Origin: an uncultured Christensenella sp. | GTDB taxonomy: Bacteria > Bacillota > Clostridia > Christensenellales > Borkfalkiaceae | Assembly (NCBI GenBank): GCA_910585595.1 | Contig: CAJUET010000007.1 | Coordinates: 19,965-83,964 of the forward strand | DNA: 64,000 bases | Direction of reading: 5' to 3' | In this document: positions 60,200-64,000 of the stretch, piece by piece | How positions within the stretch are numbered: position 1 is the stretch's first letter | Layout: each line of letters begins with the position of its first letter | Program-made: the position numbers and the translations under genes | Notes under the pieces: generated by a model | The model's input: the letters and a program-made list of their open reading frames with translations, nothing else | Databases searched by the model: none | What the model was told of the DNA's origin: nothing

Positions 60200-60207
60200 T
60201 TTATACC

Positions 60208-61647
60208 TTATTTATTTCTATTCTGTTTCTCTACGAAGCCCAACATGTAAAGAAATGCTGGAGCGGGTATACGATAAATCTTTTTATCCCCGTAAGCACA
60301 TTCTCCAAAATCATTCGCCCGCTTGGTTATTACAAGGTTAGGATATTTTTGTTCAGACAGCATTACGATTGCATCGGATTCGGAAATCTTTGCCTGATCA
60401 CGATACTTTACTTCTATCATAATTGGCGGAAAGCGATTGGATTGTACAACAATATCAATCTCATTCGTTTTCTTCCCTCCCCTGAAATATCCGATTTGTG
60501 TGGCGACATTATAGTAGAATGCTTTGATATGCTTATACACTGCCGTTTCCGCAATGATGCCAAGTTCGTCGGGATTATTCGTTATATCGTCCAGCATCAA
60601 AACCGCATTCCTCATGGCAGCATCGGCAATATAAATTTTATCCTGAGATTTTAAAATTTGTTTTGTCCCGACATTTACAAGCGGACTGATATAAATTAAA
60701 TTTGCACTTTCTAAATAGCCGATGTATTTCTCAACCGTTGCCCGGCTAACACCGTTTAATTCCTTTGATATGGATTGAATATTGATAATATTCGAAGAAG
60801 TATAGCATAAATATAAAAATATTTTTTCTATATCTCCAATATTGCGCAACCCGTAAATTGACGGCAAATCTCTTTTCAATGCTTTATCAACAATATCTTC
60901 CCGCAAGATCCGCTGTGAATATACGTCATCTGAACTCAAAGCTAATTCGGGAAATCCGCCCACTTGTAGATAACGAATAAACGGCACTTGCAACAACGAA
61001 AGTTTATTGAAAATTTCTGTTTGCTCTTGTATCGAACGTAAATACATTTGCGTAGGCTTTAAGTCCAAAGGAAGATCGGGAACTTTGATACTCAATAACT
61101 CGCAATACTCATAAAAAGACAATGTCGGCACATGAATCATCTTCCAACGTCCCAAACCGCTTTCCGAAATTTTATCCGTCAATACAGGACTCGCAGATCC
61201 TGTTGCCATAATTCTTATTTGCGGATTTCTATCATAAAGAATTTTTAACCAACTATTCCAATCGGTTGCATACTGTATTTCGTCAAAAAAACAATAAATT
61301 CCTTCCTCGGTCGTAATATTGTTTTTATAGATTTCAATTACTTTATCAATCGTACATAATTTCAACAAAGGATGATCAAACGACAGAAACAAAATATTTT
61401 TGGGAGAAATATTCCTATCGAGCAATTCACTAATTGCTTGATACATAATCGTTGTTTTTCCCGTTCGTCTTGCCCCGCAAAGAATCACCGATCTCTTTAC
61501 GTCACGACGGTCCAACGCGTCCATTGCCTCGTAATACGCAAATCGCTTCATCGGCTTATTAAATTCCTGCTGAATGATACCCGATTGCCACCAAGGATTG
61601 TAAGAAAAGAGCAAGTTAAGAATATTTTCAGGATTTACAAGTTCCAT
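60208..61647 (-). CDS. AAA ATPase with DUF4143-type C-terminal domain
   Basis: The 479-residue protein has Walker A CGARRTGKTTI (57-67), Walker B IYCFFDEIQY, the sensor-like MATGSASP, and a C-terminal part with a winged helix (SISKELNGVSRATVEKYIGYL) and a PD-(D/E)xK-like nuclease fold with EIDIVVQ..PIMIEVKYRD near residue 415-437. Proteins of this family are common in gut Firmicutes and Bacteroidetes; function is unknown. The start is the ATG after AGAGGTAAAATT. It is AT-rich and sits between an IS3 gene and a relic of another. Confidence 0.85.
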   Translation of the reverse strand: MELVNPENILNLLFSYNPWWQSGIIQQEFNKPMKRFAYYEAMDALDRRDVKRSVILCGARRTGKTTIMYQAISELLDRNISPKNILFLSFDHPLLKLCTIDKVIEIYKNNITTEEGIYCFFDEIQYATDWNSWLKILYDRNPQIRIMATGSASPVLTDKISESGLGRWKMIHVPTLSFYEYCELLSIKVPDLPLDLKPTQMYLRSIQEQTEIFNKLSLLQVPFIRYLQVGGFPELALSSDDVYSQRILREDIVDKALKRDLPSIYGLRNIGDIEKIFLYLCYTSSNIINIQSISKELNGVSRATVEKYIGYLESANLIYISPLVNVGTKQILKSQDKIYIADAAMRNAVLMLDDITNNPDELGIIAETAVYKHIKAFYYNVATQIGYFRGGKKTNEIDIVVQSNRFPPIMIEVKYRDQAKISESDAIVMLSEQKYPNLVITKRANDFGECAYGDKKIYRIPAPAFLYMLGFVEKQNRNK

Positions 61648-61827
61648 AATTTTACCTCTTTTGATATTATAGCATTGGAAAACCAATAAGTCAATAGAAA
61701 ATGACATTTTTTAATAAAAGATTATAAATATAATTACTATCTTTTGTTGAAAAAATGTCAAATTTAAACTTAAAATTAAAATCCATTAGAAAGTACAATG
61801 TTTTAAAATATTGTTAATGAATTTTTT

Positions 61828-61891
61828 ACGAATGATTTTTAAATAAAATTTGCCACTTCCATAAAAGAAGTGGCATTATTTTGATTCGAAC
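61828..61891 (-). pseudogene. Relic of the 5' end of a second IS3-type transposase gene
   Basis: The segment aligns with 60134-60197, the start of the intact transposase, at roughly 80 percent identity with small indels. Shared parts include AAATAAAATTT, CCACTTCC, GAAGTGG and ATTTTGAT. An in-frame stop and lost start make it non-coding. The gap 61648-61919 holds nothing else that I recognise. Confidence 0.65.
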
Positions 61892-61919
61892 GATTAATTA
61901 GGTTCAGTCTTTCTATAAT

Positions 61920-63089
61920 TTAACTGTTTTTGAAATTAATTTTTAACGGAGCTTTCGGGATATAATACTTGCTAAAGAAATTATCTTCAAGAGGCAAAAT
62001 ATCACAAATCAACTCTTCATCAAGTGCTAATCCCCATTCTGCCATTTCTGTCCACAAAGAATCCAACGTAACAACATCATTATCAAATAACATTTCAAAT
62101 GCTGTTTCAAACAACTGTGGTTTTTCAACAGAAATTATATTGTCATACGGTTCCAATTTCTCTCCGGGAGCATTATCTCTAGACATGCGATAATTATATT
62201 TTTTTAACAAAGTAACATATTCATCATAATTGATTAAATCAAGTCTATATGCTCTATTAAACATCGCCTTTATTGACACATGCCATTTCCGCTTTAACCC
62301 CAAATAATAGTCATAATCTAATGGACTTTTTAAGTCCCTGATAAATTGATCCTTAGGCAATAAAAAACAAGAAGCAAACAAGTTCGCCTGTATTTCTTGT
62401 TCTGCTTTATCTGTATTGTCCAAATCGCTCATCGGTAGCCCCGAATGCAATATTATATGACCAAGTTCGTGTGCAGCAGAGAAGTTTCTTCTTGCCATGC
62501 TCTTTTTTTCATTTTCGAGCATTACACAAAATCTTTGAATACCATCATGAACATCTATCTGCGTAAATCCATCTATCTTTACCGAGTCGTGTTTCAAGAC
62601 AGAAACTATAAAACCGTTTTGTTCTAAAACATCGATTACATTCCAAATTGGACCATTGCCCAACTTCCAATATTCCCTTACTTGTTGTGTCAATTGTTCC
62701 ATAGAATCCAAATCAATAAAATCCGGAATATTATAGCGAGGTAAATTAATTGATGGAAACTCTAATTTTTCAGACAGATAATCGTAAATTTGAACTACCA
62801 ATTTTGACTTTTCGATGTATGAGTTTTTTTCTAGAGCCGATGTTGACAAAAGTGCTCGAAAGAATGTATGACTCACGTTCATAGTCTCATGATTCTCTAT
62901 TGTGAAATATTGAAGCGGAAAGCTCAAACTTTTCACTATTCGAAAAATCGTCTCGCCTTTAGGTTCAGAACTACCCGCCTCAAATTGTGACACTGCCTGC
63001 TTCGAAACTTCTATTTCCTTTGCTAATTGTGTGATTGTTTTATTTCTGATTTGCCTTGCAGTCCTAAGTTTATCACCAATGATTTTCAT
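61920..63089 (-). CDS. XRE-HTH fused to ImmA/IrrE zinc peptidase
   Basis: The 389-residue protein begins with an XRE helix-turn-helix (about 5-58, with TITQLAKEIEVSKQAVSQFE and GSSEPKGETIFRIV). An ImmA/IrrE-type metallopeptidase follows, with the zinc motif HELGH (207-211) and LFASCFLLPKDQFI near residue 250. ImmA cleaves a repressor to induce an ICE and IrrE triggers a DNA-damage response. Fusions of XRE and this peptidase occur in toxin-antitoxin-like and phage-defence modules. It lies 2 bases downstream of the partner gene and is co-transcribed with it. Confidence 0.9.
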   Translation of the reverse strand: MKIIGDKLRTARQIRNKTITQLAKEIEVSKQAVSQFEAGSSEPKGETIFRIVKSLSFPLQYFTIENHETMNVSHTFFRALLSTSALEKNSYIEKSKLVVQIYDYLSEKLEFPSINLPRYNIPDFIDLDSMEQLTQQVREYWKLGNGPIWNVIDVLEQNGFIVSVLKHDSVKIDGFTQIDVHDGIQRFCVMLENEKKSMARRNFSAAHELGHIILHSGLPMSDLDNTDKAEQEIQANLFASCFLLPKDQFIRDLKSPLDYDYYLGLKRKWHVSIKAMFNRAYRLDLINYDEYVTLLKKYNYRMSRDNAPGEKLEPYDNIISVEKPQLFETAFEMLFDNDVVTLDSLWTEMAEWGLALDEELICDILPLEDNFFSKYYIPKAPLKINFKNS

Positions 63090-63091
63090 AA

Positions 63092-63802
63092 CTACTTATC
63101 CTTATGAGTGATATCAAATTCTCTTTTAATTTTTATTCCAAGACGAGCTTTCTTCGATTCCGTACCAAAATTATTATAAGGAGCATTGCTACTATCAACG
63201 CCATTTAAATCATCTATATCTATCAGAATATATTTACTCCAGTTTTCATCAAAAATAGGATAATAATGCTCTGACCGTGCCGCCCCGAATACTCCTCGAA
63301 GTTGAAATCCTTTATGATCAATATCATATACCACAAATAAATGCTGTTTCGGCTTCTTTTCCATAATAGCAAATTCAATTTGCTGTTGAATTATTTGTCT
63401 TTGATCACTCTTGCTTTCTTCTTCAAATATGCAAAGCTGTTGAGGTTCATCATAAATTTTCTTATTATATAAAACCAATGCATCCGCATAATGAGTCTTA
63501 TCCACCACTCCTCTATTATCAAGGCGCTTTAAATTTTGTTTGCTGATAAAATTAATAATGGATTCAGTCTCTGCATCATAAAGAAAAACCGTAGAAAATG
63601 GTCCACGCTTAAATGCGAATATCTCAAAATCACTATCCAATTTTCTTGCTTCGCCAAAAATGTAATTTAACGCCCAAAGTCCAAGCGCATTCCTTTCAAT
63701 CAACCCCGATGTTTCCACATTCATTCGGTGAAGTGCCAATCCTCTTTGAATACATTCTACAAGTAATTTCTTCTTTGTCTCACTTAAACTAGATTTCATC
63801 AT
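63092..63802 (-). CDS. Hypothetical partner of the XRE-ImmA/IrrE protein
   Basis: The 236-residue protein is soluble and unrecognised. It has a helical N-terminus (about 5-60), a middle part with ADALVLYNKKIYDEP and a stretch QRQIIQQQIEFAIMEK, a strand-rich part HLFVVYDIDHKGFQLRGV (near residue 153), and a basic C-terminus KKARLGIKIKREF. No catalytic motif or membrane segment is seen. It is the first gene of a two-gene operon with a strong, apparently operator-controlled promoter, as expected of the effector or toxin half (inference). GGGGGATT precedes the first of two adjacent ATGs. Confidence 0.7.
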   Translation of the reverse strand: MMKSSLSETKKKLLVECIQRGLALHRMNVETSGLIERNALGLWALNYIFGEARKLDSDFEIFAFKRGPFSTVFLYDAETESIINFISKQNLKRLDNRGVVDKTHYADALVLYNKKIYDEPQQLCIFEEESKSDQRQIIQQQIEFAIMEKKPKQHLFVVYDIDHKGFQLRGVFGAARSEHYYPIFDENWSKYILIDIDDLNGVDSSNAPYNNFGTESKKARLGIKIKREFDITHKDK

Positions 63803-63828
63803 CAGAAATCCCCCTTTGATTTTCTTCT

Positions 63829-63857
63829 ATTATACTAACGCAAATTAGTTTTGTCAA
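63829..63857 (-). promoter_or_regulatory. Promoter with embedded palindrome for the XRE-ImmA module
   Basis: The minus strand reads a perfect TTGACA, a 17-base spacer and a perfect TATAAT. Inside lies ACTAA-6-TTAGT (63834-63849), which overlaps the -10 box and is a natural operator for the XRE protein. The last 140 bases of the window (63858-64000) show no gene. Confidence 0.88.
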
Positions 63858-64000
63858 ATTTTTTTGCATGATTTTTAGAATTTTTATTAAATTTGTCTAG
63901 TATTTATAGAACTAAAAAGGAATTTCCTGGCGTTTTCTTTCCTTAAAATAACTAACTATTATTTGAGGAAAAACCAATGTCGGTGGATAATCTTTTAATT

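Larger units (their letters stand above)
59011..60207 (-). mobile_element. IS3-family insertion sequence (ends uncertain)
   Basis: The transposase gene fills nearly all of this span. I could not find convincing terminal inverted repeats or a target duplication. The right side touches the end of the ATPase gene at 60208, leaving almost no room for a normal IS3 end, so the copy may be end-truncated. Confidence 0.5.

Noticed and set aside
1..64000. CRISPR arrays and rRNA genes
   Set aside because: No regularly spaced short repeats with unique spacers and no rRNA sequence were seen on either strand.

Overview
The window looks like chromosome from an uncultured, Gram-positive-type bacterium of the Clostridia, probably a gut lineage of the Christensenellales kind (inference). 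The evidence is lipoprotein signal peptides with lipobox cysteines, consensus SigA-like promoters with 17-base spacers, a DprA/ComM competence pair, a GntR/LacI chimera regulator and a complete V/A-type ATPase operon. The core genes are moderately GC-rich. Two accessory stretches (about 17.9-22.4 kb and 36.3-39.1 kb) and the right end (59-64 kb) are clearly AT-richer.

Layout. From 0 to 11 kb, on the minus strand, lie trmFO (partial), topA, dprA, comM, a degenerate PMT-like membrane protein, rplS, a VanW-domain protein, a PHP phosphoesterase and recF. The plus strand then carries dnaA and mnmG, divergent from recF, with no dnaN or gyrase genes beside them. From 14.5 to 17.8 kb come a YfbR-like nucleotidase, a TPP riboswitch with a ThiT thiamine transporter, a rhomboid protease and a TMEM164-like membrane protein. 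From 18 to 22.4 kb there is an AT-rich operon of eight small single-domain enzymes, which contains a relic of a duplicated tautomerase gene.

From 22.7 to 36.2 kb lies a nine-gene alpha-mannan utilisation operon with a divergent GntR/LacI regulator. The parts fit one pathway. A CUT1 ABC importer takes in oligosaccharides. Two GH76 lipoproteins cut alpha-1,6-mannan outside the cell. An LGFP-like surface protein may bind substrate or wall. A signal-less GH125 releases mannose inside the cell. A ROK kinase and ManA carry it to fructose-6-phosphate. No ABC ATPase is encoded locally.

From 36.3 to 39.2 kb lies a decayed insertion next to tRNA-Ala(GGC). It holds an unknown 227-residue protein, a GIY-YIG nuclease with four helix-turn-helix repeats, a C-terminal relic of a serine recombinase, and an unexplained 132-nt nested inverted repeat. 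From 39.4 to 50.1 kb come housekeeping genes: rseP-dxr-cdsA-uppS-frr-pyrH, tsf-rpsB and lon-engB. From 50.1 to 58.6 kb lies the V-ATPase operon (G/H-I-K-E-C-F-A-B-D), whose rotor subunit has all five Na+ ligand positions known from the Enterococcus enzyme. The right end has tRNA-Gln, an IS3-family transposase, a DUF4143-type AAA ATPase, a relic of a second transposase, and a two-gene XRE-ImmA/IrrE plus unknown-partner module under a near-perfect promoter with an embedded palindrome.
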